Shown: in pieces, positions 49,404 through 59,600 of the stretch | Layout: each line of letters begins with the position of its first letter | Position numbering within the stretch: position 1 is the stretch's first letter | Assembly: GCF_900116425.1 (NCBI RefSeq) | Contig: NZ_FPAS01000001.1 | Location: forward strand, 806,001 to 870,000 | Origin: Lishizhenia tianjinensis | GTDB taxonomy: Bacteria > Bacteroidota > Bacteroidia > Flavobacteriales_D > Crocinitomicaceae | Direction: 5' to 3' | DNA length: 64,000 nucleotides | The notes under the pieces: model-generated | What the model saw: only the letters and a program-made list of their open reading frames with translations | Databases searched by the model: none | Told to the model about the DNA's origin: nothing | Program-made: the position numbers and the translations under genes

Positions 49404-51491
49404 ATGCAAAGTTTTAGAACAGAAATAGAAAACCCACTAGTTGAGCAAGATATAATTGAGTTAGCCACTAAAATTGAACAATTCAAACACGGTAAAATTG
49501 ACGAGGAAAAATTTAGAAGTCTGCGCTTAGCCCGAGGAATTTACGGTCAACGTCAACCGGGTGTACAAATGATACGCATAAAGCTTCCTTATGGTCAACT
49601 TACAAGCGCTCAACTTCGAAGAATTGCCGATGTATCTGATGAATACTCGAGAGGACGATTGCACATTACAACACGTCAAGACATCCAAATTCATCACGTA
49701 GCTTTAGATAGAACCCCAGAATTATGGGCAGAGTTGGAAAAAGATGATATTACCCTTAGAGAAGCATGTGGAAACACAGTAAGAAATATTACAGCTTCAG
49801 AATTGACAGGTTTAGATCCTAAGGAAGCTTTTGATGTGGCACCTTACGCCGAAGCTATTTTCAAATACTTCTTGCGCAATCCAATTGGGCAGGAAATGGG
49901 ACGAAAGTTTAAGGTCTCCTTCTCTTCTTCGGATGAAGATACTGGTTTGTCTTACATGCACGACTTAGGTTTCATCGCTAAAAAGAATGGTGAAACAAGA
50001 GGTTTTAAAGTGATGATAGGCGGTGGTTTGGGATCACAACCCAGACATGCAGATGTTTTGTACGATTTTCTTCCTACAGACCAAATCATTCCGTTAATGG
50101 AAGGAGTTGTTAGGATATTTGACAGACACGGAGAACGAAAAAGTAGAGCAAAGGCACGGTTAAAGTTTTTAATCAAAGATTTGGGATTAGAGGCCTTTAT
50201 TCAATTAGTAGAAGAAGAACAAAAGGCACTTCCTTTTCACAACTTTCCTATCGTTGTTGAAGGTTTACCTGATTTGAAGGTGACTAAGGTTGATTTTCCA
50301 AAAGTTGAAATCGGAAACATTGATCACTTTCAAGCATGGAAGGAAAGTAATGTAATTCAACAAAAACAAGATGGTTTTTACACCATAGGTTTAAAGGTTC
50401 ACTTGGGAGATTTTTATACGGATCAAGCCAGAAAATTGGCCGATTTAGCCGAAGATTATGCTGCAGGACAATTGCGCTTGAGTTTGCGTCAAAACTTATT
50501 AATTCCTTTTGTAGCCGAGGAAGGATTGGCTTTTTTCTACTCAAAATTAAAAGAGATGAGATTGGCTGATGTTGGTTACAATAAAGTGGTAGACATCACT
50601 GCTTGTCCGGGAACCGACACGTGTAACTTGGGAATTGCTAGTAGCACAGGTATCGCTACAGAACTAGAACGCGTCTTATATGCTGAATTCGATGAATTGA
50701 TAAAAACTACGGATTTGGTCATTAAAATTAGCGGATGTATGAATGCATGCGGTCAACACAGCATGGCCAACATAGGTTTCCAAGGCATGTCTATAAAAAC
50801 AAAAGACAAGTTACACGCTCCTGCCCTACAAGTATTACTCGGTGGTGGAAACTTAGGAGATCGCAAAGCAACTTTTGCAGATAAGGTGATAAAAATCCCT
50901 AGTAAAAGAGGTCCAGAAGCCTTGCGTAGAATTTTGTTGGATTATAAGGCAAATGGCCAGGGAAAAAAGTTTGCTGAATACTATGCCTTAAAGGAACAGA
51001 AATACTTCTACGATTTATTAAAGGATTTAGCACAAACAGACAATTTAATTGCAGAAGATTTCTTGGATTGGGGAAGCAATGAAAAATACGTTCAAGCCAT
51101 AGGTATAGGAGAATGTGCCGGTGTTGTTATTGATTTAATTGCAACGCTTTTTCTAGAAAGTGAAGAAAAGATTAGTGCAGGAGAAAAAGCTTTAAAAGAA
51201 GCCAAATATGCAGATGCAATTTATCATGCTTACAGTGCCTTGTTGAATTCAGCTAAAGCAATTTTATTGGCTGAGGGTAAAAAAACCAATGCACAAAGTT
51301 CTATTGTTACTGGCTTTGATGATTTTATCAATGAAACGGACGCAATTTCGCTAAAGCAAGACTTTGCAACCCTTGTGTATCAAATTAAAGAAAACGCTCC
51401 TGAAAAGGAATTTGCAGAACACTATTTACAAAACGCTGTCGACTTCTTAGAACTAGTTCGCTCTTATCATGAAAAGAAGAAAACAAAATGA
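49404..51491 (+). CDS. Siroheme-dependent (ferredoxin-type) sulfite reductase fused to a HEPN domain, 695 aa
   Basis: Nitrite/sulfite reductase repeats (residues ~1-560): GIYGQRQPGVQMIRIKLPYG, GRLHITTRQDIQIHHV, and the [4Fe-4S]/siroheme ligands ACPGTDTCNLG and SGCMNACGQHSM (Cys near 401, 407, 444, 448; C-x5-C and C-x3-C). Reduces sulfite to sulfide with six electrons. The last ~125 residues (ALKEAKYADAIYHAYSALLNSAKAIL) look like a HEPN domain, absent from classical sulfite reductases. Electron supply probably comes from the ferredoxin reductase and ferredoxin encoded downstream. Start at ATG 49404. Confidence 0.92.
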   Translation: MQSFRTEIENPLVEQDIIELATKIEQFKHGKIDEEKFRSLRLARGIYGQRQPGVQMIRIKLPYGQLTSAQLRRIADVSDEYSRGRLHITTRQDIQIHHVALDRTPELWAELEKDDITLREACGNTVRNITASELTGLDPKEAFDVAPYAEAIFKYFLRNPIGQEMGRKFKVSFSSSDEDTGLSYMHDLGFIAKKNGETRGFKVMIGGGLGSQPRHADVLYDFLPTDQIIPLMEGVVRIFDRHGERKSRAKARLKFLIKDLGLEAFIQLVEEEQKALPFHNFPIVVEGLPDLKVTKVDFPKVEIGNIDHFQAWKESNVIQQKQDGFYTIGLKVHLGDFYTDQARKLADLAEDYAAGQLRLSLRQNLLIPFVAEEGLAFFYSKLKEMRLADVGYNKVVDITACPGTDTCNLGIASSTGIATELERVLYAEFDELIKTTDLVIKISGCMNACGQHSMANIGFQGMSIKTKDKLHAPALQVLLGGGNLGDRKATFADKVIKIPSKRGPEALRRILLDYKANGQGKKFAEYYALKEQKYFYDLLKDLAQTDNLIAEDFLDWGSNEKYVQAIGIGECAGVVIDLIATLFLESEEKISAGEKALKEAKYADAIYHAYSALLNSAKAILLAEGKKTNAQSSIVTGFDDFINETDAISLKQDFATLVYQIKENAPEKEFAEHYLQNAVDFLELVRSYHEKKKTK

Positions 51492-51503
51492 AAATAATGA
51501 ATA

Positions 51504-52271
51504 ATGAAGACTCCGAAATTGACTGTTGTTGGTGCAGGTCCGGGTGACCCTCGTTTACTCACCCTAAAAGCCATAGATGCACTCAAAAATGCCGATGTTG
51601 TTTTATACGACGCATTGGTAAATGAATCTTTATTGACCTATGCTGAGCACGCCGCTGAAATCGTTTTCGTTGGAAAACGCAAAGGATATGCACGCTACTC
51701 TCAGGATGAAATCAACGAAATGATTGTCCAAAAGGCCTATACGCATGGACACGTTGTTCGTTTGAAAGGTGGGGATCCCTTTGTCTTTGGGAGAGGTACA
51801 GAAGAACTAGTGTACGCCAGTTTATACAATTTGGAAACCGAAAGTGTACCCGGTATTTCTTCTGCCTTGGCCGTTGCAAGCGGACAAAACATCCCCCTTA
51901 CACTACGGGGAAATGCCGAGAGTTTTTGGGTGATTACAGGAACGACGAAAAACAAAAAACTATCTGACGACGTTGCACTTGCTGCCAGATCTACTGCTAC
52001 TATAGTAATTCTCATGGGCATGTCGCACCTACCAGAAATTGTTCAAATTTTTGAAAAGGTCGGTAAATCAGAGCTTCCTGTTGCCATCATCCAAAACGGC
52101 ACAACCCCTCATGAAAAAATTGGAGTGGGAAGGGTGAAAAATATAATCGAAGTTGTTCGCAACAATAAGCTAACCAACCCCGCAATCATCGTTTTGGGTG
52201 AAGTAGTAAATCAACGCGAACGCATATTACAAATTCAGGCAGAACATGCCTTTAACAGCTTGATAGCATGA
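51504..52271 (+). CDS. cobA: Uroporphyrinogen-III C-methyltransferase (CobA), 255 aa
   Basis: SAM-dependent tetrapyrrole methylase: VVGAGPGDPRLLTLKAI near residue 7, VRLKGGDPFVFGRGTEEL near 84, VPGISSALAVASGQNIPLTLRG near 115 and AIIQNGTTPHEKI near 194. Makes precorrin-2, the first step to siroheme for the sulfite reductase. Stop and the next start overlap by 4 bases (ATGA). Confidence 0.95.
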   Translation: MKTPKLTVVGAGPGDPRLLTLKAIDALKNADVVLYDALVNESLLTYAEHAAEIVFVGKRKGYARYSQDEINEMIVQKAYTHGHVVRLKGGDPFVFGRGTEELVYASLYNLETESVPGISSALAVASGQNIPLTLRGNAESFWVITGTTKNKKLSDDVALAARSTATIVILMGMSHLPEIVQIFEKVGKSELPVAIIQNGTTPHEKIGVGRVKNIIEVVRNNKLTNPAIIVLGEVVNQRERILQIQAEHAFNSLIA

Positions 52272-52852
52272 GAAAAGAAACCAACGAACTCTTCCCTATT
52301 TTCCTGAAAGCTGAAGAGTTAAACATACTGATCGTAGGAGGAGGAAATGTTGCCTTGGAAAAACTGAGTTTTTTACTCAAGTCGAGTCCAAAAGCTAAGG
52401 TTAAATTATTAGCTAAGAATTACCTAGCAGAAGTGGAAGAATTGGGCTTGCGACATAACATTCCCCTTCATATTGGCGCTTATCATTCTAATGTACTTCA
52501 AAACATTCAAATCGTAATTGCAGCTACCAATAACCAAATGGTGAATCAAGGTATTTATGATGATTGTAAGTCCAAGCAAATCTTAGTAAACGTGGCAGAT
52601 ACCCCCTACCTGTGTGATTACTATTTAGGAGGAATTGTTTCCAAAGGGAATTTAAAACTAGGGATCTCCACTAATGGAAAATCTCCAACCCTTGCCAAAC
52701 GTTTGCGCGAATTCTTCGAGGATTTTCTTCCAGAAGAGATGGACGAATTGATTTTGAATTTAAACACATATAGAAAAGAGTTGAAAGGTGATTTCAGCCA
52801 AAAAGTGAAACAATTAAACGAAGTAACTGCCGACTTACTTCACAAAAAATAA
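52268..52852 (+). CDS. Precorrin-2 dehydrogenase / sirohydrochlorin ferrochelatase, CysG N-terminal type, 194 aa
   Basis: Rossmann motif ILIVGGGNVALEKLSFLLK near residue 21 followed by VIAATNNQMVNQGI near 87, VNVADTPYLCDYYLGGIV near 108 and LKLGISTNGKSPTLAKRLR near 129, as in Met8p/CysG(N). Oxidises precorrin-2 to sirohydrochlorin and inserts iron. Completes siroheme synthesis together with the preceding gene. Confidence 0.92.
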   Translation: MRKETNELFPIFLKAEELNILIVGGGNVALEKLSFLLKSSPKAKVKLLAKNYLAEVEELGLRHNIPLHIGAYHSNVLQNIQIVIAATNNQMVNQGIYDDCKSKQILVNVADTPYLCDYYLGGIVSKGNLKLGISTNGKSPTLAKRLREFFEDFLPEEMDELILNLNTYRKELKGDFSQKVKQLNEVTADLLHKK

Positions 52853-52856
52853 TAAG

Positions 52857-53903
52857 ATGATAGAAACAGATATTTTAATTATAGGTGCAGGTCCAACAGG
52901 TTTATTTGCGGTTTTTGAAGCTGGATTATTGCGAATGAAATGTCATCTGATTGATGCTTTGCCCCAACCAGGCGGACAATGTTCTGAGTTATATCCAAAG
53001 AAACCGATTTATGACATTCCAGGTTCTCCCGAAATACTTGCCGGAGATTTAACCAAGAATTTATTAAAGCAAAGTGAACAGTTCCAACCCGGCTTTACTT
53101 TAGGAGAACGCGCAGATACGATTGAAAAATTAGAGGATGGAAGTTTTATAGTAAGGACCAACAAAGGAACTGAACACAAGGCTAAAGTTATTGCTATCGC
53201 TGGTGGATTGGGTTCTTTTGAGCCGCGTAAACCACCTTTAGAAGGCATAGAAAAATACGAAGATAAGGGGGTGAACTATTTCATTAAAAATCCTGAGATC
53301 TACAGAGATAAAAAAGTAGTAATCGCCGGAGGTGGAGATTCTGCCTTAGACTGGAGTATTTACTTAACGGATATTGCCAAGGAGGTAAAACTTATACATC
53401 GTCGCAATGAATTTAGAGGAGCGTTGGATTCTGTAGAAAAACTTCGAGAATTAAAAAATGAAGGTAAAATTGAAATCATCACTCCGGCAGAGGTTGATGC
53501 CTTACATGGGGCTGAAAAACTTGAAGGAATAACCATTTCTAGCAAGGGTGAAGAAAGAGAAATAGTAACCGATCATTTCATTCCATTGTTTGGGTTATCG
53601 CCAAAATTAGGGCCTATCGCCAACTGGGGCTTAGAGATAGAAAACAACGCCATAAAGGTGAATACGTTTGACTATCAAACCAATGTTCCTGGAATTTACG
53701 CCATTGGAGATGTCAATACATATCCAGGAAAATTGAAGTTAATTCTTTGTGGTTTTCACGAAGCTACATTGATGTGTCAATCGGCCTTTCAACACATCAA
53801 CCCAGGAAAAAGAAATGTACTTAAATACACCACAGTAAGTGGAATTGACGGTTTTGATGGTTCAAGAAAAGAAGCCGAAAAAGCCGTTGTAGAAGCGATA
53901 TAA
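52857..53903 (+). CDS. Ferredoxin-NADP+ reductase, thioredoxin-reductase-like type, 348 aa
   Basis: FAD motif IIGAGPTGLFAVFEAGL near residue 7, the DALPQPGGQCSELYPKKPIYDIPG block near 37 (no redox CxxC, unlike thioredoxin reductase), NADPH motif VVIAGGGDSALDWSIYL near 156 and PGIYAIGDVNTYPGKLKLI near 278. These features mark the TrxR-like FNR class. It lies one base before the ferredoxin gene, so it most likely reduces that ferredoxin with NADPH to drive sulfite reduction (inference from order). Confidence 0.93.
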   Translation: MIETDILIIGAGPTGLFAVFEAGLLRMKCHLIDALPQPGGQCSELYPKKPIYDIPGSPEILAGDLTKNLLKQSEQFQPGFTLGERADTIEKLEDGSFIVRTNKGTEHKAKVIAIAGGLGSFEPRKPPLEGIEKYEDKGVNYFIKNPEIYRDKKVVIAGGGDSALDWSIYLTDIAKEVKLIHRRNEFRGALDSVEKLRELKNEGKIEIITPAEVDALHGAEKLEGITISSKGEEREIVTDHFIPLFGLSPKLGPIANWGLEIENNAIKVNTFDYQTNVPGIYAIGDVNTYPGKLKLILCGFHEATLMCQSAFQHINPGKRNVLKYTTVSGIDGFDGSRKEAEKAVVEAI

Positions 53904-53904
53904 A

Positions 53905-54225
53905 ATGGAAGATATCACAATTACAATTAAAGATCGTGATGGAAAAGCTCACGATCTACTCGCCCCTACTGATATGGCGATGAACATTATGGAGCTTTGT
54001 AAATCTTATGCGCTACCCGTTGAAGGAACGTGTGGAGGTATGGCCCTCTGCGCATCCTGTCAATGTTATGTGTTGTCAGATCACACATTGCCTCCGTCTA
54101 CAGACGACGAGGAAGCTATGCTCTCAGAAGCATTTTATGTAAAAGAAAATAGTCGCTTAGGTTGTCAACTCCCCATTACCAAAGATATGGATGGATTAGT
54201 TCTGGAATTGGCACCAGAATATTAA
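53905..54225 (+). CDS. [2Fe-2S] ferredoxin, 106 aa
   Basis: Adrenodoxin/plant-like ferredoxin with cluster ligands in EGTCGGMALCASCQCYVL (C-x5-C-x2-C near residues 45-53) and the fourth Cys in RLGCQLPI near residue 87. The electron carrier between the preceding reductase and the sulfite reductase. cysE starts 5 bases after its stop. Confidence 0.93.
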   Translation: MEDITITIKDRDGKAHDLLAPTDMAMNIMELCKSYALPVEGTCGGMALCASCQCYVLSDHTLPPSTDDEEAMLSEAFYVKENSRLGCQLPITKDMDGLVLELAPEY

Positions 54226-54230
54226 AGAAA

Positions 54231-54980
54231 ATGAAAACAGAAAAATTAATATCCTACGATACATCATTGATCAAACTGGTCAATCTATTTACAGACTCCT
54301 TGTATGAAAACATCTTTGTTTGGCCCCAAGGAGCAACACATTACTCAGCCAGTGAGGCTTTGTTTCACGCCATAAATGAACGCACGAAAACAAGTAATAG
54401 TCTTGCGCTTTGGGAGGACTTATCTTCGCAATTCACCTCCATTCGCAAAGATTTAGACCAAGATGCCCTAGAATTTGAAAAGACAGATCCTGCCGTTCAT
54501 TCTTTGGAAGAGGTTTATTTAGCTTACCCGGGCTTCTACGCCATAGTGGTGTATCGTTTGGCACATAAACTTTATGAAATGGAGCTCTACACTTTTGCCC
54601 GAATGATGAGCGAATGTGCCCATAGAACCACAGGTATAGACATACATCCTGGAGCGCAAATTGGTGTTCCTTTTTATATAGATCACGGAACAGGAGTGGT
54701 GATTGGACAAACTACTATCATTAAAAATCGTGTAAAAATATACCAAGGAGTAACCCTGGGTGGACTACAGGTAAAAAAGCAACTTGCTAAAACCAAACGT
54801 CACCCGACGGTAGAAGATAATGTGACCATTTATGCGAATGCCACTATACTTGGAGGAGAGGTTGTTATTGGTGAAAATTCTATTATCGGAGCCAATGTAT
54901 GGATCAGTGAATCTGTTCCTAAAAATTCCATAGTACAATACAAATCAGAGATAAAAATTCATAAAAATGAAAGAATATAG
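54231..54980 (+). CDS. cysE: Serine O-acetyltransferase (CysE/EpsC-like), 249 aa
   Basis: An N-terminal helical domain with FYAIVVYRLAHKLYE precedes a left-handed beta-helix: GIDIHPGAQIGVPFYIDHGTGVVIGQTTIIKNRVKIYQGVTLGG-type hexapeptide repeats (residues ~135-235). The DHGTGVVIG motif is a serine acetyltransferase signature. Makes O-acetylserine from serine and acetyl-CoA. The C-terminus is short, without the long Ile-ending tail. Start at ATG 54231; the cysteine synthase gene overlaps its end by 14 bases. Confidence 0.92.
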   Translation: MKTEKLISYDTSLIKLVNLFTDSLYENIFVWPQGATHYSASEALFHAINERTKTSNSLALWEDLSSQFTSIRKDLDQDALEFEKTDPAVHSLEEVYLAYPGFYAIVVYRLAHKLYEMELYTFARMMSECAHRTTGIDIHPGAQIGVPFYIDHGTGVVIGQTTIIKNRVKIYQGVTLGGLQVKKQLAKTKRHPTVEDNVTIYANATILGGEVVIGENSIIGANVWISESVPKNSIVQYKSEIKIHKNERI

Positions 54981-55860
54981 CAACATCCTGGACCAAATTG
55001 GAAATACTCCCTTGGTAGAATTGCAACATTTACAAAAGAACAAAAACGTAAAAGTGTTGGTGAAATTAGAGGGAAACAACCCTGGAGGAAGTGTTAAAGA
55101 TAGAGCTGCTTATAACATGATTGCTGAAGCATTGAAACGGGGTGATATCAAACAAGGTGATATTTTGGTGGAAGCTACCAGTGGAAACACAGGTATTGCC
55201 CTAGCTTTTATTGCGCAACTCATGGGCTTAAACATGAAATTGGTGATGCCAGAAAATGCCACACAAGAACGCATTTCTACCATGCGTTTCTATGGTGCTG
55301 AACTTATACTTACCCCACAAGCTGAAGGTATTGAAGGTTCTCGAGATTTAGCCTTAAAGCTAAGGGATGAAAAAGGTTATCATATACTCAATCAATTTGG
55401 AAATGATGACAACTGGAAGGCACATTATAAAACAACTGGACCAGAAATTTGGAAAGACACAGACGGTGAAATCACCCATTTTGTTTCTGCCATGGGAACA
55501 ACAGGTACCGTTATGGGTGTTTCTACTTACTTAAAAGAACAAAACCCAACTATTCAAATTATTGGTACAGAACCTACGGAAGGTTCGTCCATACCTGGAA
55601 TCCGTAAATGGGAACCCTCTTATACTCCCCTTTTCTTTGACCCGGAACGCTTGGACGAAGTAATTCCGGTAAGTGAATTAGTAGCTAAAAACACTGTGAA
55701 ATTACTTGCACAAAAAGAAGGTTTGTTTGTAGGTATAAGTAGCGGAGGCGCGGTAGCGACTGCACTTCAAGTAGCTTCAAAACTTGAGCAGGGTGTGGTT
55801 GTAGCCATCATTTGTGATCGTGGAGATAGGTATTTGTCTTCTGACTTTATGAAAATATAG
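54967..55860 (+). CDS. cysM: O-acetylserine sulfhydrylase (cysteine synthase, CysM-like), 297 aa
   Basis: Fold-type II PLP enzyme. PLP-binding Lys in NNPGGSVKDRAAYNMI near residue 44, SGNTGIALAFIA near 71, the phosphate-cup GTTGTVMGVSTYL near 178 and the PLP-ring Ser in VGISSGGAVATAL near 260. Converts O-acetylserine and sulfide to cysteine. At under 300 residues it is nearer CysM than CysK in size. Last gene of the cys operon; terminator at 55878. Confidence 0.92.
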   Translation: MKEYSNILDQIGNTPLVELQHLQKNKNVKVLVKLEGNNPGGSVKDRAAYNMIAEALKRGDIKQGDILVEATSGNTGIALAFIAQLMGLNMKLVMPENATQERISTMRFYGAELILTPQAEGIEGSRDLALKLRDEKGYHILNQFGNDDNWKAHYKTTGPEIWKDTDGEITHFVSAMGTTGTVMGVSTYLKEQNPTIQIIGTEPTEGSSIPGIRKWEPSYTPLFFDPERLDEVIPVSELVAKNTVKLLAQKEGLFVGISSGGAVATALQVASKLEQGVVVAIICDRGDRYLSSDFMKI

Positions 55861-55877
55861 GAGTTTAAATCAAAAAA

Positions 55878-55907
55878 AAAGCACGTAAGTTAATGCGTGC
55901 TTTTTTT
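55878..55907 (+). terminator. Intrinsic terminator of the cys operon
   Basis: AAAGCACG and CGTGCTTT form an 8-bp stem with a 9-10-base loop, followed by TTTTT. Confidence 0.9.
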
Positions 55908-56076
55908 CGTAGTCATTGTTGAATTAAAATCTCAAATCTGAGATAATAAACTTTTTATATGTGTGCTTGTATAATGAATTTGAGGGGTGGCAAATTTTAA
56001 GCGTTAATTATGCCACGAAGATAATATTTTTTTCATTGGGGTTGAGAACAACCTAAATATTTAGGATTAAACCCTA

Positions 56077-56084
56077 ACTTTATA
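56077..56084 (+). promoter_or_regulatory. -10-like box (TAACTTTA)
   Basis: Seven of eight positions match TAnnTTTG; 15 bases before the ATG at 56099. Confidence 0.4.
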
Positions 56085-56098
56085 GAAAGCAAAATCCT

Positions 56099-56611
56099 AT
56101 GCAAACGAAATTATTTTACTTACTTCTCCTTCCTTGTATTAGCCTCTTGGGGTGTAGTTCTCAAACCAATATTAAGGAGCCAAAAAACATACAATTTGAA
56201 CAAAAGAAAGTAGACCTTATCCTGAACGATAGCCTTTTATTGAAAGGGAGTACACACCTTTCTGTTTATTCCAGTATCTATTCTCAAACCGAACATAGAA
56301 CGCATAATCTAACAGCCACCGTAAGTATGCGTAATGTTAACTTAGAAGATAGTTTATACATCACTAAAGCGATTTATCACGACACTAAAGGTAATCCTGT
56401 ACGTACTTATTTTAACTATCCTGTAGGAATGGGACCCTTGGAAACTCTAGAAATCATTATAAACGAAGCGGATCAAGAAGGAGGTACGGGTGGTAACTTT
56501 ATTTTCGAATGGTATACTCCCGCAAATAAACCACATTTCGAAGCCGTTATGATTTCAACCTCTGGACAACAAGGTATATCTTTTAGAACAGAAGGGATTA
56601 ACTTAAAATAA
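56099..56611 (+). CDS. DUF3124 lipoprotein, 170 aa
   Basis: A lipobox (LLGC, Cys at residue 19) follows a hydrophobic signal. The mature part matches DUF3124: LSVYSSIYSQTEHRTHNLTATVSMRN, then YHDTKGNPVRTYFNYPVGMGPLETLE, GGTGGNFIFEW and EAVMISTSGQQGISF. The family is a predicted beta-sandwich of unknown function anchored in the envelope. It stands alone between two terminators. Confidence 0.85.
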   Translation: MQTKLFYLLLLPCISLLGCSSQTNIKEPKNIQFEQKKVDLILNDSLLLKGSTHLSVYSSIYSQTEHRTHNLTATVSMRNVNLEDSLYITKAIYHDTKGNPVRTYFNYPVGMGPLETLEIIINEADQEGGTGGNFIFEWYTPANKPHFEAVMISTSGQQGISFRTEGINLK

Positions 56612-56646
56612 TTCTACAACTGTTAAAATATTAGCCTAAACAGCAC

Positions 56647-56681
56647 AAAAAAAGGGAGGTTCGTACGAACCTCCCTTTTTT
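56647..56681. terminator. Bidirectional intrinsic terminator
   Basis: AAAAGGGAGGTTCG and CGAACCTCCCTTTT form a nearly perfect 14-bp palindrome with A and T runs on either side. It lies between the convergent DUF3124 and PNGase-like genes. Confidence 0.92.
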
Positions 56682-56698
56682 AATTCTAAAATTCATCG

Positions 56699-59600
56699 TT
56701 ATTTCACGATAACTTCTTTGGTATAAACACCTGTAGAAGAAATTAATTTAACGATGTACATTCCTGCATCAACGTGAGATAAATCAACTTGGGTTTGTCC
56801 TATATTTCCTTTTGTATTCATGCTTGAAGAATACACTAAGTTACCAGAAACACTATAAATTTGGATATCTGTTTCCTCACCAATAGGTCCTGATAAAGTC
56901 AATTCAAATAAACCATCCGTAGGATTAGGGTACAATTCGAAAACTACATTTTTTTCAACCTCTTCAGTTCCTACAGTCATACCTACAGAGAAATCATATC
57001 TGTGGTAGTTACCGAAATCAGTTGGGAAGGTTTCAAAAATGAATCCTCCTACTTTACGTAATCTAAATCCACCGTAAGTTTCTCCTTCAACTTGGTTAGA
57101 GTACCAGAAACCAATTCCATCAGAATCAGAATCTTCTAGAATAACACTGTAACATCCAACGGCTAAGTCAAACGTATCTTTGTACTCCGTATTGTTTTGT
57201 AAAGATGTTCTTTCAAAAATTACATTTCCTTGTGCGTCAACCAACTTGTAGCTATTTTCACTTGCTTTGTTGTTGGTTTGGAACCAAATAAAGAAAGGAT
57301 CATTTACTGTTTCAGGTGCTTCAACATCAACGGCCATGTAGTTGTTGTTCATGTATTCATCTTGCCAATCATCTGTAGTGTTCACATTGATAATTTGCGC
57401 ATTGAATTTCATATCACCGTGGTAGCTATTCCACCAGTTATTATTTGTAACTGGAATCTCAACAACTTCTTTTTCTAAGAATCCTAAATTACCTGTCCAT
57501 TGGTATTCAATGTTATCACCGTAAGACATCCAAATTAAGATTGTACAAGACGTTAAATTGTCTGACCCCGTATTTTGAATGATTACGCGTGGATTAGAAC
57601 AAGTTGGGTTCCATTTGCTGTACAACTCGTTAGAGTTAGGGTTTAAGATGTCTACAATAGCTGCATCTCTTTGGAAGTTAGGAGCACCGTAAGACACCAA
57701 ATGCGTTGCCATTACATAGTTACCACCTCTTTCGGTTTGATCTCCGTTGTATACACCAGAAATATCATAATCGATAGATACATTGGTACCTGGTGTAACG
57801 TAAGGTGTTAATTCATGACCGTGATCCTTCACCATATCTCCAGGACACCATCCTTCACGAGCGTATGGCCAAGTTCCACCTTGTCCTATATTTGGATTAT
57901 CTCCACATTCTGTTTCTTGCCAAATATCCCAAGTAAAACGTTCCACACCATCCACTAAGATTTTATGATCTTTTGGAGACCATTCACAACAGTTTGTTTG
58001 TTGACCGTAATGACCATGACCTGTTATACGTGTTACTAATTTGAATTGATCTGAAGTATCTGAAAGAAGAATGTTTTTCGCAGAAAGGTCCACATCATCA
58101 ATTAAGTTACCATAGTTATATTGCTTGGCACTTCCCCATACACGCTCTACGTTGTGTACGTCACGCGGTGGTATACCCTCAATAAATGCAAACTTGACAT
58201 CTATTAACTCCTGTGTATTGTGCGCCATGAAATCTACTGAGTTCTTCAACAATTGTTGGTAATCTGTTACATCATACACCCAAGTAAATCCGTTTGGACC
58301 TAAATCGAATCCAATACCATAAGGAGTAATGAAACGACCGATTTCGTACATTTCCAAGATCTCAAAAGGCTCTTCATAGTATACTATGTCGTTGTTTGAA
58401 ATGGTAGAAGAAGTTCCAATCTGTGTTTGGTTCAACACCGTTGATCCGTCCGTATCGTACTCGAAAACAAAGCCTTCGTCGTTAGCAACAAATGCGTTAG
58501 AAATGATAAATCTTCTGTTCACTGGAGTATACTCAAAAATCACAGATGGCTCTTTTTGAATGTATTTAAAGTTTGTTTCAGTTACCATTGCTCCAGCAAC
58601 CGTACCCGTACCAAAACTAATAGATGGTCTAAACGAAGAAAGCTCTGGACTCACAACTGGCATTTGCGTAAAATCAAAATCACCTTTTCTGTTCGGCATC
58701 ATCAAATGATCGTTGTTCGAAGCATCTGTTGCGTAGGCTACATCATCAAAATTGTGATAAACCAATAAATCCGCAAAATTTGGGTGCGCGCTAGTAATCG
58801 ATTTATTGTACCAAGCACCAATTGTTGCAGCATCTAAGGCTACATTCCACATCTGGAATTCGTCTAATTTTCCTTTCCAACCGAGAAGTTTATTTCTGTT
58901 TGCACCAATAACCAAACGGTGCATCATTCCGATTTCACGTGTTAGACCTGAACCTTGATGCCATAGAGTACCGTTTCTGTAAATTTTCATTGTACCATCA
59001 TTGGCATTCTTAACGAAAGCCCAGTGATTCCAAGAACCGTCAACTACAGATGAATTAACCGTTTTCGCAATTCTATCGTTTTGAGCAGTTGCTCCAGCAT
59101 GGAACATCAATTCATTGTTGTCCCAAGGAAAATGAACATTAAGAATTCTATTTCCATCAACATCATAAGCTTCAAAAACTGAATTTTTCGTTCCGTATGA
59201 ACCTTCACCTTTCGCCCAAAACGCAACCGTTACTTCAGCACCTAAATCTATATCTGAAACTTCAGAAATGGCATAATTATCTACAGCCGATTGATAAACT
59301 CCATTTTGTCGTGGATAAGCAGCAGATAAGTTACCTGTACCATTTACTCCAAAACTTGTAAAGGCATTTGAAGTTTGTCCGGCATCGCTGTGTTCAAATT
59401 CAACGATGATATTGTCTGTACCATTCCAAGTGAAAGGTTGATAAAACAAAAATTCATTATCCCCTGTAATCAAAGGAGCGTCATCGTTTGTTCCATTACC
59501 TCTTTTAGCATTATAAACTTCTGTAAAACCAGTCGTGTGCCATGCTGTAATGTCTGTATCTGTTGTACTTTTAAGTTGAATGGTTAAACCAGATAATTCA

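Noticed and set aside
54205-54225. Second sigma-54-like TTGGCAC site before cysE
   Set aside because: Lies inside the ferredoxin coding sequence and has no matching -12 box at the right distance.
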